From CALFMR01 sp035550595 (lineage in GTDB: Bacteria; Acidobacteriota; Vicinamibacteria; Vicinamibacterales; SCN-69-37), in contig DASZOV010000059.1 of assembly GCA_035550595.1 (NCBI GenBank), forward strand, positions 7,393 to 71,392: DNA of 64,000 nucleotides, read 5' to 3'. The position numbers and the translations under genes were made by a program. Shown piece by piece: positions 50,876-59,472 of the stretch; the first letter of the stretch is position 1; every line of letters starts with the position of its first letter. Under the pieces are notes generated by a model. The model searched no databases and had not been told where the DNA came from. It saw only the letters and a list, made by a program, of their open reading frames with translations.

Positions 50876-51528
50876 CGACGGATGTCCACGCCTCGCGGGA
50901 TCGCGAACTCGAACGCGCGGTCGGGGATCCCGCGGTTCTCGCGCAGGTTGGTGAACGTGAACGTCCGCACGCCGCCCTGGTCGTCGACGATGACGAGCGT
51001 GCGCCAGATGAGCGAGCGCGCGTCGACGCCGAGCGTCAGCGAGACGAAGTCGGACTGCGGCGTCTTCGGCTTCAGCGTGACGCGGACTTCGCCGGACGGC
51101 GAGGGAGCGTCGGGTTGGCTCGCAGCAAAATCACGCGTGAGATCGCCGCGGCCGGTCAGATAGAGGAGCGCCGTCGAACGATCGCCGGGTTTGGGGAACG
51201 GCGTGACTTGGACGTATTTGTCTTTCGGAAAGTACGCGTAGATCTCGACGCCGTCCGAGACGACCTCGCTGCGGTTGCCGGTCTGGAACGTCCAGCGCAT
51301 CCGGCCCGGCTTCTTGACGAGGACGTGGCCTTTGTCGACGGCCGACTGCGGCGTGAGCCCACTCGACTGTTCGAGCGTGAAGTCGGCTTCGAAGTCGCGA
51401 ACGGAGGCATAGTGCGCCTGGATGCGCGCGGCGACGTCGGCGGGGGAGGACCCCGACTGTGCGCGCGGTGCGGCGGCCGAAAGGCCCAGAATCGTCAGAA
51501 GGACCGCCGCGGCCCGCAGAATCGGCAT
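50872..51528 (-). CDS. lolA: Outer-membrane lipoprotein carrier protein LolA
   Basis: Periplasmic chaperone ferrying lipoproteins to the outer membrane; 218 aa with signal peptide (VLLTILGLSAAAPRAQS). The LolA fold is seen in ASVRDFEADFTLEQSSGL, GHVLVKKPGRMRWTFQTGNR, EVVSDGVEIYAYFPKDKYVQ and VRTFTFTNLRENRGIPDRAF. Its stop overlaps the secretin start (ATGA). It is thus co-translated with an outer-membrane lipoprotein that could be its client. Confidence 0.9.
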   Translation of the reverse strand: MPILRAAAVLLTILGLSAAAPRAQSGSSPADVAARIQAHYASVRDFEADFTLEQSSGLTPQSAVDKGHVLVKKPGRMRWTFQTGNRSEVVSDGVEIYAYFPKDKYVQVTPFPKPGDRSTALLYLTGRGDLTRDFAASQPDAPSPSGEVRVTLKPKTPQSDFVSLTLGVDARSLIWRTLVIVDDQGGVRTFTFTNLRENRGIPDRAFEFAIPRGVDIRR

Positions 51529-51540
51529 GCGCCATCATAG

Positions 51541-51615
51541 CGCGCAGCGCGAAGGCCGCGAAGGTGAGGAAGGCCTCGCGAAGGCGTCTCGCGCGAAGAC
51601 GCGAAGACGCGAAGA
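51541..51615. repeat. Repeat D copy 3, tandem form
   Basis: Iterated GCGAAGG/CGCGAAGACGCGAAG units directly upstream of the lolA gene. A fragment recurs at about 51740-51757. Together with repeat A copy 4 it fills the 51529-51767 gap, in which I see no gene. Confidence 0.7.
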
Positions 51616-51619
51616 AAAA

Positions 51620-51709
51620 AAGTTGATACCGCGAGGCCCCGAACGTAGTGAGGGCGCCGAAGCGCGTGGCGTTGGGGGTGGGGCCCCAACGCACTGCAAA
51701 GAAGGTGAC
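51620..51709. repeat. Repeat A copy 4
   Basis: A complete 82-bp-period unit with slightly diverged ends (AAGTTGATA left, AAGGTGAC right). It has the GCGTTGGGG/CCCCAACGC hairpin with a six-base loop. The interior is identical to copy 2 except near the hairpin and at the ends. Confidence 0.8.
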
Positions 51710-51767
51710 TGGCCCTGCCGCCCAGACCCCAGCGCAACAAAGCGCGAAGGCGCGCGATGACTGCCTT

Positions 51768-52148
51768 CTACTCGAACGCCAGCGTCGACGTGACGGCGTC
51801 GAGCAGGATCGCGACGCCTTGATCGGCGTGGTCGCGATCGAGCAGGAACTCGAAGCCCGAGATGAAGCGTTCGGTGCCGGCCGGGCTCGTGATGGCGCGT
51901 GTGTGGACCGATCGCGCCGTGAGAACGACGACGTCGCCACGTTCGGTCGTGAAGCGGAAGACGTGGACCGAGCCGATGGGGAACGTCCAGTCGCACTCGA
52001 CCGAGAACCCGCCGGCGCCGAGCTCTCGCACCTGCAGTGACAGGCGCCATGCGACGACCTGGCCGTGCAGTTGGCCGAGCACCTCGATGCGCGGCGTGGC
52101 ACGACGCGATCGGGACTGATCGGGCGTGGTCGGAAGCGGTTCGTTCAT
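51768..52148 (-). CDS. PilZ-domain protein
   Basis: 126 aa. The N-terminal SRRATPRIEVLGQLHG resembles the RxxxR region of PilZ domains. VRELGAGGFSVECDWTFPIG fits the D/NxSxxG position, here LGAGGF. TERFISGFEFLLDRDHADQG follows. c-di-GMP binding is plausible but the second motif is degenerate, so binding is uncertain. Start ATG 52148 is preferred; ATG 52181 would add 11 residues. It stands alone beside repeat-filled gaps. Confidence 0.65.
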   Translation of the reverse strand: MNEPLPTTPDQSRSRRATPRIEVLGQLHGQVVAWRLSLQVRELGAGGFSVECDWTFPIGSVHVFRFTTERGDVVVLTARSVHTRAITSPAGTERFISGFEFLLDRDHADQGVAILLDAVTSTLAFE

Positions 52149-52391
52149 GAGACCCGGCGACTCTTCGGTGTGATCACGCATTCGAAACCATGGACGTCTG
52201 ACAAGAGCCAATCAACCCGCGTGCCAGCTCGCGCGGCGGTACTGGCCCCGAGCCACGCCGTCTCCGCGCCGCCTCCTGTTGTCCATCATGGTCGATGCCG
52301 ACGAGAGTTGGGAGCCGAATGACAGAATCGGCGGCCGGCGACACCGACCGAGAGCGTATACTCGCGAGGTCCCAACGCACGGGCGATCGCC

Positions 52392-54071
52392 ATGCCGGCA
52401 CTGTCGGTTGCGTGGTTCGGCGCATTCCTGCTGGTCGTCCCTGCGCTCATCGCGCCAGGAACGCTGCACGGACGGGTCGCCCGTGACGACACCGGTGCGC
52501 CGGTGCCGCACGCTCGCATCGTTGCCGCCAAGGTTGGAGGCCCGCTGTCCGACTATCGCGCGGTCGTCGCCGACGCGACCGGCGGTTTCCAGTTCATCGA
52601 CCTCGCGCCTGGACGCTATCGCATCTACGCCGAGCGGGAAGGCTACCTCCGCGGCGAGTACGGACGACGTCTCTCATCCTCGCTTGGTACCCCGGTGTCG
52701 GTCGCCGCCGGTCAGACGTCGGCCGCCATCGTCGTGACGATGACGCCCACGGCCGCGATCGCGGGGCACGTCGACGAAGAGGGCCAGTCGGCGGCGCACG
52801 TCTGGGTACGCGCACTGAAGTCGCGATTCGTGGATGGACGCCGCACGCTCAGCGTCGCCGCGTACGCGGCGACCGATGATCGCGGTGGGTATCGGCTGTT
52901 CGATCTTCCGCCCGGCCGATACGTCGTCAGTGCCATTCCACAGACGAGACCACGCATCGAGAACAGCGAGATCGTCACCCCGACGGTGCCGAGCCGCGCG
53001 AATGGCAATCGCTCGAAAGTTCGGATGCCGCTGACTGCGGACAACGTCAGCACGATGACCGGTCGGCCGGGTGTGTATCCCGCGATCTACTATCCGAGCA
53101 CGACCGATGTGGAGCGCGCCGCGGTTCTCGACATCACGGCCGGCGACGTGCGCAGTGGAATCGACTTCACCGTCGCACGAGGCACCGTGTTCCACATCCG
53201 CGGCCGCGTGACGACCACCGTCGCCTCGGCGTCCGGCATCATCGTCAGTGCAGCGCCGGTCGTCATGAGCACGAATCCGGCCGTCCTTACACGGCATCTG
53301 GCCGCGGCAGGTGAATTTGATCTCGATGGCCTGCTACCAGGAATCTACACCGTATTTGCACAGACGACGACCGGTCCAGCGCAACTGTTCGTATCGACGC
53401 CGCTGCAAGTCGATCATGACGTCGATGGCGTCTCGCTCGTGCTGCAGCCGGGCACGAGAATCGCCGGGCACGTATCGGTTGACGGCGTCCCTGGCGTCGG
53501 CGGCCGATCGATGCACGTCGGACTGACGCGGCACGTCCCACCAATCTGGGGCTATGGCATCGTGCCCGTCCAACCCGATGGGGCGTTCGCGTTCTCGAAC
53601 GTCTCGCCTGGCGATTACGACGTGCGCGTCCTGTTGCCACGCGCTGATCGATCGTTGTGGGTTGAGGCCGAGCGCTTCGACGGTGCCAGCGTCCTCGACT
53701 CACCGATCCATGTCGAGCCCGGTCGTGCGGTACATGACTTCGATCTCGTGCTGAACTCGGCGACGGCGGCGTTGGATGCGCTCGTGCTCGATGACCGGCA
53801 GCAGCCGGCGGCCGGTGTCCTCGTCATCGCGGTGCCAGAGTCAGGTCGCCGAGGACGTTCCGATCGCTATCGTTGGGCGGTGACCGACACGACGGGCCGC
53901 GCGCACGTCGAGGGCCTGGAGCCCGGCGAATACACCGTCTTCGCATCGACTCGCCTGAACGCCGACGACTGGCAGGATCCGGACGTCCTTGCGCGTCACG
54001 CCTCCGAAGGCCACGACGTGCGCCTGTCAGACGGCGGCGCCGTCCGGCTCACGCTAAGAGCCACACCATGA
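52392..54071 (+). CDS. Carboxypeptidase-regulatory-like (CarboxypepD_reg) repeat protein
   Basis: 559 aa secreted protein with an N-terminal hydrophobic signal (SVAWFGAFLLVVPALIAPG). Several Ig-like/prealbumin-type modules follow, each ending in a GYRLFDLPPGRYVVSAIPQ-like strand pair: GGFQFIDLAPGRYRIYAERE near 64, DDRGGYRLFDLPPGRYVVSA near 163, a third near 310 and FAFSNVSPGDYDVRVLLPRA near 395. A PAIYYPSTTDVERA motif sits near 232. Such proteins are abundant in Acidobacteriota and are presumed extracellular or outer-membrane structural or binding proteins. No enzyme domain is seen. Confidence 0.75.
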   Translation: MPALSVAWFGAFLLVVPALIAPGTLHGRVARDDTGAPVPHARIVAAKVGGPLSDYRAVVADATGGFQFIDLAPGRYRIYAEREGYLRGEYGRRLSSSLGTPVSVAAGQTSAAIVVTMTPTAAIAGHVDEEGQSAAHVWVRALKSRFVDGRRTLSVAAYAATDDRGGYRLFDLPPGRYVVSAIPQTRPRIENSEIVTPTVPSRANGNRSKVRMPLTADNVSTMTGRPGVYPAIYYPSTTDVERAAVLDITAGDVRSGIDFTVARGTVFHIRGRVTTTVASASGIIVSAAPVVMSTNPAVLTRHLAAAGEFDLDGLLPGIYTVFAQTTTGPAQLFVSTPLQVDHDVDGVSLVLQPGTRIAGHVSVDGVPGVGGRSMHVGLTRHVPPIWGYGIVPVQPDGAFAFSNVSPGDYDVRVLLPRADRSLWVEAERFDGASVLDSPIHVEPGRAVHDFDLVLNSATAALDALVLDDRQQPAAGVLVIAVPESGRRGRSDRYRWAVTDTTGRAHVEGLEPGEYTVFASTRLNADDWQDPDVLARHASEGHDVRLSDGGAVRLTLRATP

Positions 54072-54832
54072 CGGTCTGGCCAGTCGTCTTGCTCCTCACG
54101 TTCCTGCGGGGGCCGGTCTCCGCCGGGCAGATCACTGGCGTCGTGGTCGATGCGGACACGCGCGCGCCCGTCGCTGGCGCTCGCGTCGTGCTCACAGCAA
54201 CTGATCCAGCCGCGTCGACCGCGATGGTGACGTTGACGGATGCCCAGGGCTCATTTCACTTCGCCCCGGCGTCGCCTGGCACGTACCGCGTCCGTGTCGG
54301 CGGCGACGGCTATCTTCCGCTCGCGGACGCTGTATCGATTGTCGTCGTGACGGACGCTGCGATGAAGCCACTGCGCCTGGCGCTGACGCGGGCGAGCGCG
54401 ATTGCCGGCCGTGTGCTGACGGAGTTCGGCGATGCAGCACCCGCGGTGATCGTCCGTGCGCTGGCCGGCGACCGAACGGTCGCGGAAGCACGGACGAACG
54501 ATCTCGGTGACTATCGGCTGTTCGGTCTCGCGCCTGGTGAATACCGCGTCGCCGCGGAACGGTATGCCGGTCCGCGCGTCGAAGGAGAACGATACGTCGT
54601 GCCGACACCCCCGTGTCCGGATTGCCCGGGTGAAGGGCAGTTCATGCGTTCGGTTTCGAGTGTGACGGCCGGTGGCGAGTTCGTCGATCCGTACCTGCTA
54701 CTCGGGCAGACACATCCGACGGTCTACTATGCCGGCACCCTCGACGCGTCGACGGCTGCACCGGTCATCGTCATGGCCGGCGCTGATGTCGGCGGGATCG
54801 ATCTTCGTTTGATCGCCGTACGCGCGAATTGA
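54068..54832 (+). CDS. Short carboxypeptidase-regulatory-like paralogue
   Basis: 254 aa with a signal peptide (VVLLLTFLRGPVSAGQ). It parallels the first half of the upstream protein: GSFHFAPASPGTYRVRVGGD and DLGDYRLFGLAPGEYRVAAE match its first two modules. HPTVYYAGTLDASTAAPVIV matches the YYPST motif. It then stops where the neighbour continues for about 300 residues. ATG 54068 overlaps the upstream stop (ATGA), so the two are co-translated tandem paralogues. It contains a Cys pair (PPCPDCPGEG). Confidence 0.72.
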   Translation: MTVWPVVLLLTFLRGPVSAGQITGVVVDADTRAPVAGARVVLTATDPAASTAMVTLTDAQGSFHFAPASPGTYRVRVGGDGYLPLADAVSIVVVTDAAMKPLRLALTRASAIAGRVLTEFGDAAPAVIVRALAGDRTVAEARTNDLGDYRLFGLAPGEYRVAAERYAGPRVEGERYVVPTPPCPDCPGEGQFMRSVSSVTAGGEFVDPYLLLGQTHPTVYYAGTLDASTAAPVIVMAGADVGGIDLRLIAVRAN

Positions 54833-54847
54833 TGCAGCTAACGCCCG

Positions 54848-56857
54848 TCAGTCGTTCTTCTTCAGCGCCCGCTGGCCGGCCTCGAGGACTTCGATAATCC
54901 GGTCGACGTCGTAGACGCATCCGCCCCACGTGCCGCCGCCGACCTGCTGCAGCGCGGCCCATAGCCGCGTGTCGGCTGGCAGTTTGCCGTCCGGTGCAAG
55001 ACCGGGATGCGGCGGGCGCGAGGCGAGGATGCGCGCGGCCTCGTCGGCGCCAATCGTCCGACCATCCACTTCGACGAGATCGACACGCCCTTCGAGCGTG
55101 CCGCGGTCGACGACGATCTCGAGGACGTCGCCGTCGACGAGGCGGCCAATCGGGCCGCCGGCCAGCGCCTCGGGGCCGACGTGTCCGATACACGCGCCCG
55201 TGGACACGCCCGAAAAGCGCGCGTCGGTGACGATCGCGACCTCTTTGCCCCACGGCAGATACTTCAGCGCCGACGTGAGCTGATAGGTCTCTTCCATCCC
55301 CGTGCCGAGCGGGCCGACGCCGATGACGACGAGGATGTCGCCGGGCGCAACGCGCGGGGACGTGAGGCCTTTGATCGCGGCAATGGCATCGTGCTCCGAC
55401 GTGAAGACGCGTGCGGGGCCGCGATGCCGGAAGACGCCGTCCTCGCCGACGACGGACGGATCGATGGCCGTTGCCTTGACGACGGATCCTTCGGGCGCGA
55501 CGTTGCCGATGGGGAAGACGACCGTGCTCGTGAGCCCTTCGCGCCGCGCCGCGTCAGGACTCATGATCACGCGATCCGGATCGACGTCGTCGGCCGTCCG
55601 CAGCCGCTCGCGCGCCGCGCGCCGTCGATCGCTCGACTCCCACCAGTCGAGCACCGCCGAGAGCGGCTCGCCGGTGACGGTGGGCACGTCGACGTCGAGC
55701 AGGCCCATGCGCCGCAGGTGCAGCATGACCTCCGGCACGCCGCCGGCGAGGAACACCTGCACGGTCGGATGATTGCGCGGGCCGTTCGGCAGCGCGTCGA
55801 CGAGACGCGGCGTCGCGCGATTGACGCGCGTCCAGTCAGCCACAGTCGGTCGGGGCAGGCCGGCCGCGTGCGCGATCGCCGGAATGTGCAGGAGCAGATT
55901 CGTCGACCCCCCGAACGCGGCGTGCACCAGCATCGCGTTCTCGATGGCGGCCGGCGTGAGGATCGAGGACAACGGCGTGCGCCGCGCGGCCAGCCGCACG
56001 AGCGCGTGCGCCGATCGCCGCGCCAGATCGATCCACACCGGCTCGCCCGACGGCGCGAGCGCCGCGTGCGGCAGCGTCAGACCGAGCGCTTCGGCCACGA
56101 CCTGCGACGTCGCCGCCGTGCCGAGAAACTGGCAGCCGCCGCCCGGCGTGCCGCACGCGCGACATCCCATCGCCGACGCGTCGTCGACCGTGATGAGGCC
56201 GTGCGCGAAGCGCGCGCCGATCGTCTGCACTTTGCCCGCATCTTCCGCGCCTGCCGCGGGCAGCGTCACGCCGCCAGGGACGATGATGCCGGGCAGCGCC
56301 GAAGATCCCGCAAGTGCGAGAAGCGTGGCCGGCAGTCCCTTGTCGCACGTCGCGATACCCATCACGCCCGACCGCCGCGGCAGCGATCGAATGAGCCGTC
56401 TCATCGTCACCGCTGCATCGTTGCGGTAGGGCAGGCTGTCGAACATGCCCGTCGTGCCCTGCGTGCGGCCGTCGCACGGATCGCTGCAATACGCCGCGAA
56501 CGGCACGACGCCCGCGGTGCGCAACGCCTCGGCGGCCGCGCGCACGAGCAGGCCGATTTCCCAGTGTCCGGTGTGATAGCCGAGCGCGACGGGCGTGCCG
56601 TCGGCGTCGCGGAGTCCGCCTTGCGTGCTGACGATGAGGAACTGATCGCGGCCGACGTCGGCGGGATTCCATCCCATGCCGGCGTCTTGCGTCATGCCGA
56701 AGAGATTGCCGCTGGGTTCGTTGAGCAGCATCTCCGGCGTGAGCGGCAACTGTCCGGCTGGGCCGGACGCCGAGGTGCGCGTCGACTCGAGGAGCGCGCC
56801 GTCGCCGACGAGATCGGCGACGGCATCGACGCCGCGCGGGTGGTCGGAGGCAGCCAT
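54848..56857 (-). CDS. IlvD/Edd-family sugar-acid dehydratase, YjhG/YagF type (probable D-xylonate dehydratase)
   Basis: 669 aa, the length of YjhG/YagF dehydratases. Cluster or metal cysteines lie in YCSDPCDGRTQGTTGMFDSL near 147, IATCDKGLPATLLALAG near 190 and MGCRACGTPGGGCQFLGTAA near 250. ENAMLVHAAFGGSTNLLLHI and VTDARFSGVSTGACIGHVGP are family signatures. In this operon it would convert D-xylonate (or a similar aldonate) to the 2-keto-3-deoxy acid. Start ATG 56857 overlaps the aldehyde dehydrogenase stop by 1 nt (TGATG). Confidence 0.87.
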   Translation of the reverse strand: MAASDHPRGVDAVADLVGDGALLESTRTSASGPAGQLPLTPEMLLNEPSGNLFGMTQDAGMGWNPADVGRDQFLIVSTQGGLRDADGTPVALGYHTGHWEIGLLVRAAAEALRTAGVVPFAAYCSDPCDGRTQGTTGMFDSLPYRNDAAVTMRRLIRSLPRRSGVMGIATCDKGLPATLLALAGSSALPGIIVPGGVTLPAAGAEDAGKVQTIGARFAHGLITVDDASAMGCRACGTPGGGCQFLGTAATSQVVAEALGLTLPHAALAPSGEPVWIDLARRSAHALVRLAARRTPLSSILTPAAIENAMLVHAAFGGSTNLLLHIPAIAHAAGLPRPTVADWTRVNRATPRLVDALPNGPRNHPTVQVFLAGGVPEVMLHLRRMGLLDVDVPTVTGEPLSAVLDWWESSDRRRAARERLRTADDVDPDRVIMSPDAARREGLTSTVVFPIGNVAPEGSVVKATAIDPSVVGEDGVFRHRGPARVFTSEHDAIAAIKGLTSPRVAPGDILVVIGVGPLGTGMEETYQLTSALKYLPWGKEVAIVTDARFSGVSTGACIGHVGPEALAGGPIGRLVDGDVLEIVVDRGTLEGRVDLVEVDGRTIGADEAARILASRPPHPGLAPDGKLPADTRLWAALQQVGGGTWGGCVYDVDRIIEVLEAGQRALKKND

Positions 56858-58452
56858 CAGCCGGCCACGTCGGCCTGCGACCACGTGCCGTCGACGAGAC
56901 GCCACATCGTGCCGGTGGGATTCTTGTCCTGCAGCTCGCGCGGCAGACGATGGGGCCGCACGTTGTCGTAGCACTGGAGCATCGCGAAGCGCAGGAGCGA
57001 GGCCGGAATGCCGACAGCCGTGAAGCCCGGATGTCCGGTCGCCGGATACGGCCCGCCGTGGTTCATGGCCGGCGACACGGCGACGCCGGTCGGCATCTTG
57101 TCGTTCAGCAGCCGTCCGACGCGCCGGCGCAGCACTGGTGCCACACGCGCATAGTCCGCGTCATCGTCGCCGCCCGTGTGCGTGTAGAGGCAGCCGGTCA
57201 GGTTGCCTTCGAGATGATCGGCAACGGCGGCCATCTCATCGATGTCCTCGGCGACGATGACGGTCGTGACCGTGCCAAAGGCTTCGGTCTGCAGCGCATC
57301 CGGGTCCGCGAGGAACGCCGCGCCGCTCGCGCGGAGGACGGTGGGCTGGAAACGGAATGCGCCGTCATTGATGAGCTGACCACCAGTCAACACCTCGGCG
57401 CCGTGTGCGCGCAGCACGTCGAGCGCGCTCGCGATCGACGTCGGTCCCGCGGCGCCGAGTAGCGTGCCGGGTGATCCGGCGGCAAAAGCGGCCGTCAGCT
57501 CGGCGATGAACGTGTCGGCATCCGCGCCGGCCTTGACGACGGTCAGTCCTGGTCGCGTGCAGAATTGGCCCGCGCCCATCGCGCACGAGCCGGCGAGTTC
57601 CTTCGCGATGGCCGCGCCGCGTTCGGCGAGCGCGCCGGGCAGGATGAACACCGGGTTGACGCTCGACATCTCGAGATAGATCGGCTTGCCCGCACGATCG
57701 GCCGCGGCTTTGAGCTGCAAGCCGGCGGACTTGCTGCCGGTGAAACCCGTGGCGGCCACGTGCGCGTGCGAGACGAGCGAGAAGCCGACATCGGCCGGCG
57801 TGCGATAGAGCAGTTGGACGATCGCCGGAGGCATGCCGGTAGCGCGCGCGGCCTCGAACGCAAGCTCCGCGAAGAGACGCGTCGTGCCCGGATGGCCGGT
57901 ATTCGCCTTCGCGATGACCGGATTGCCGGCCGCGATGGCCGCGACGAAGTCGCCGCCGGCGATCGAGTTGAACGCGAACGGAAAGTTGTTCGGGCCGAAG
58001 ACGACGACGGGGCCGCCGAGGGCGTGATAGTAGGAGCGGATGTTCGTTTTCGTGTCGATCGTCGCGAGCGTCCACGAGCGCGCACGCGCCGCGGCGGCGC
58101 CCTGGCGGATCTGATTCGTCGTGCGCGGCAGTTCGACGTCGGCCAGCCGCGGCGTGGGCGCGTAGCCGGTTTCCTGCGCGGCCATCTCGACGAGCGGGCC
58201 GGCAGCGCCTTCGATACGCGACGCGTAGTCGTCGAGGAACCGCGCAATGGCCTCGGAGGCGTCGGGCATCGCCTCGAGCGCGGCCGCGGCCTCGCGACCG
58301 GCTTCGATCGCGGCGTCGACGTCATGCATCGACGAGACGGGATAGTGATCGGCGAGCGGCTGTCGCGTGGCGGGATTGACGGCCGTGAAGGCGCCGGCGG
58401 GCTTCGTGGCCGGGCGCCACGCGCCGGCGATCAGGACGGGCTTGAACGTCAT
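56857..58452 (-). CDS. Aldehyde dehydrogenase (probable 2,5-dioxovalerate / alpha-ketoglutarate semialdehyde dehydrogenase)
   Basis: 531 aa NAD(P)+ aldehyde dehydrogenase. VVVFGPNNFPFAFNSIAGGD near 150, GNPVIAKANTGHPGTTRLFA and VAATGFTGSKSAGLQLK mark the cofactor fold. YLEMSSVNPVFILPGAL near 260 replaces the usual ELGG with the EMSS(V/I)NP pattern of alpha-ketoglutarate semialdehyde dehydrogenases. The catalytic Cys is in GAGQFCTRPG near 300. It lies between the FAH-family gene and the sugar-acid dehydratase, fitting the last step of the Weimberg pathway. Confidence 0.88.
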   Translation of the reverse strand: MTFKPVLIAGAWRPATKPAGAFTAVNPATRQPLADHYPVSSMHDVDAAIEAGREAAAALEAMPDASEAIARFLDDYASRIEGAAGPLVEMAAQETGYAPTPRLADVELPRTTNQIRQGAAAARARSWTLATIDTKTNIRSYYHALGGPVVVFGPNNFPFAFNSIAGGDFVAAIAAGNPVIAKANTGHPGTTRLFAELAFEAARATGMPPAIVQLLYRTPADVGFSLVSHAHVAATGFTGSKSAGLQLKAAADRAGKPIYLEMSSVNPVFILPGALAERGAAIAKELAGSCAMGAGQFCTRPGLTVVKAGADADTFIAELTAAFAAGSPGTLLGAAGPTSIASALDVLRAHGAEVLTGGQLINDGAFRFQPTVLRASGAAFLADPDALQTEAFGTVTTVIVAEDIDEMAAVADHLEGNLTGCLYTHTGGDDDADYARVAPVLRRRVGRLLNDKMPTGVAVSPAMNHGGPYPATGHPGFTAVGIPASLLRFAMLQCYDNVRPHRLPRELQDKNPTGTMWRLVDGTWSQADVAG

Positions 58453-58486
58453 CGTGTTCGGTCTCCAGGACGCCGGGAAAGAGGCG

Positions 58487-59308
58487 TCACTTCATCGCGA
58501 CGCGGTTCTCGAGTGTGATCTCGCCGACCGTGATCGCGACGACGTCACCCGGCGTCAACGAGAAAGCATCGTCGGCGGGCACGATGCCGGTGCCGGTCAT
58601 CAGGAACACGCCGTGCGGAAATCGCAGCTCGCGGTGCAGATAACCGACGAGCTCTTCGAGCGGCCGCTTGATGGCCGACGTCTGAATCGCACCTTCGAAA
58701 GCCGTCGCCTGTCCGCGCGTGATGCGGACGCTGATCGCGAGATCGCGCATCGCATCCGCGCCAGCCAGTACGATGCCCGGGCCGACCGCGCAGGATCCAT
58801 CGTAGACCTTCGCTTGAGGAAGATAGAGCGGGTTGTCGCCCTCGATGTCGCGCGACGACACGTCGTTGCCGACCGTGTAGCCGACGATCTCGCCGGTCGC
58901 GTTGGCGACGATGGTCAGCTCGGGCTCGGGCACGTTCCATCGGCTATCGGCGCGCACGCGAATCGCCGCGTCGTGTCCCTGCACGCGCCAGCCGACGGAC
59001 TTGAAGAAGAGCTCGGGCCGCGGTGCGTCGTAGACGCGCGAGTAGACGTCTTTCACCGTCGACTCGGCCTCGCGCGCCTCGCGGCTGCGCCGATAGGTGA
59101 CGCCCGCGGCCCAGACCTCCTGACGATCTTCGACCGGCGAAGCGAGCGGCGCATCGGCGGCCTCGCCACGTGGTAGCGCCGCGATCACGCCGCGCATCGC
59201 GTCCGCGGACATCGCGAGCAGCAGGCCGAGCGTGACGGCCTCAGGCAGATACCATCCGTCGGCCGCCCATCGCGGTCCGGCCGGCGTGTCGTGTCGTGTG
59301 AGATACAT
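58487..59308 (-). CDS. Fumarylacetoacetate hydrolase-family protein (probable 2-keto-3-deoxy-pentonate dehydratase)
   Basis: 273 aa, FAH superfamily. Metal-binding acids are in NVPEPELTIVAN near 131 and GYTVGNDVSSRDIEGDNPLY near 147; KVYDGSCAVGPGIVL and FPHGVFLMTGTGIVPADDAF follow. In Weimberg-type operons such proteins dehydrate 2-keto-3-deoxy-D-xylonate (or L-arabinonate) to 2,5-dioxopentanoate. First gene of the three-gene operon, 34 nt before the aldehyde dehydrogenase. ATG 59308 gives a compact N-terminus. It begins 50 nt past the tRNA-Ala. Confidence 0.83.
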   Translation of the reverse strand: MYLTRHDTPAGPRWAADGWYLPEAVTLGLLLAMSADAMRGVIAALPRGEAADAPLASPVEDRQEVWAAGVTYRRSREAREAESTVKDVYSRVYDAPRPELFFKSVGWRVQGHDAAIRVRADSRWNVPEPELTIVANATGEIVGYTVGNDVSSRDIEGDNPLYLPQAKVYDGSCAVGPGIVLAGADAMRDLAISVRITRGQATAFEGAIQTSAIKRPLEELVGYLHRELRFPHGVFLMTGTGIVPADDAFSLTPGDVVAITVGEITLENRVAMK

Positions 59309-59358
59309 GTGCGGTCCCGGAGGTCCCGCAAAGTTAGGAGGGCGGCGAAATGTGAATG

Positions 59359-59434
<76 letters not shown>

Positions 59435-59472
59435 ACACTCCCAGCAGCCGTCGTTACGACGTGCGGGACCCC

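Noticed and set aside
48880..51709. Insertion sequence or genomic island between 48.8 and 51.7 kb because of repeat density
   Set aside because: Genes between the repeats (secretin, lolA) are normal in composition and family; no transposase, integrase or target-site duplication spans the region.
52355..52392. TATACT at 52357-52362 as promoter of the carboxypeptidase-regulatory-like pair
   Set aside because: The position 17 nt upstream is GC-rich (GCCGGC) with no -35 resemblance; a single hexamer is not enough to call it.
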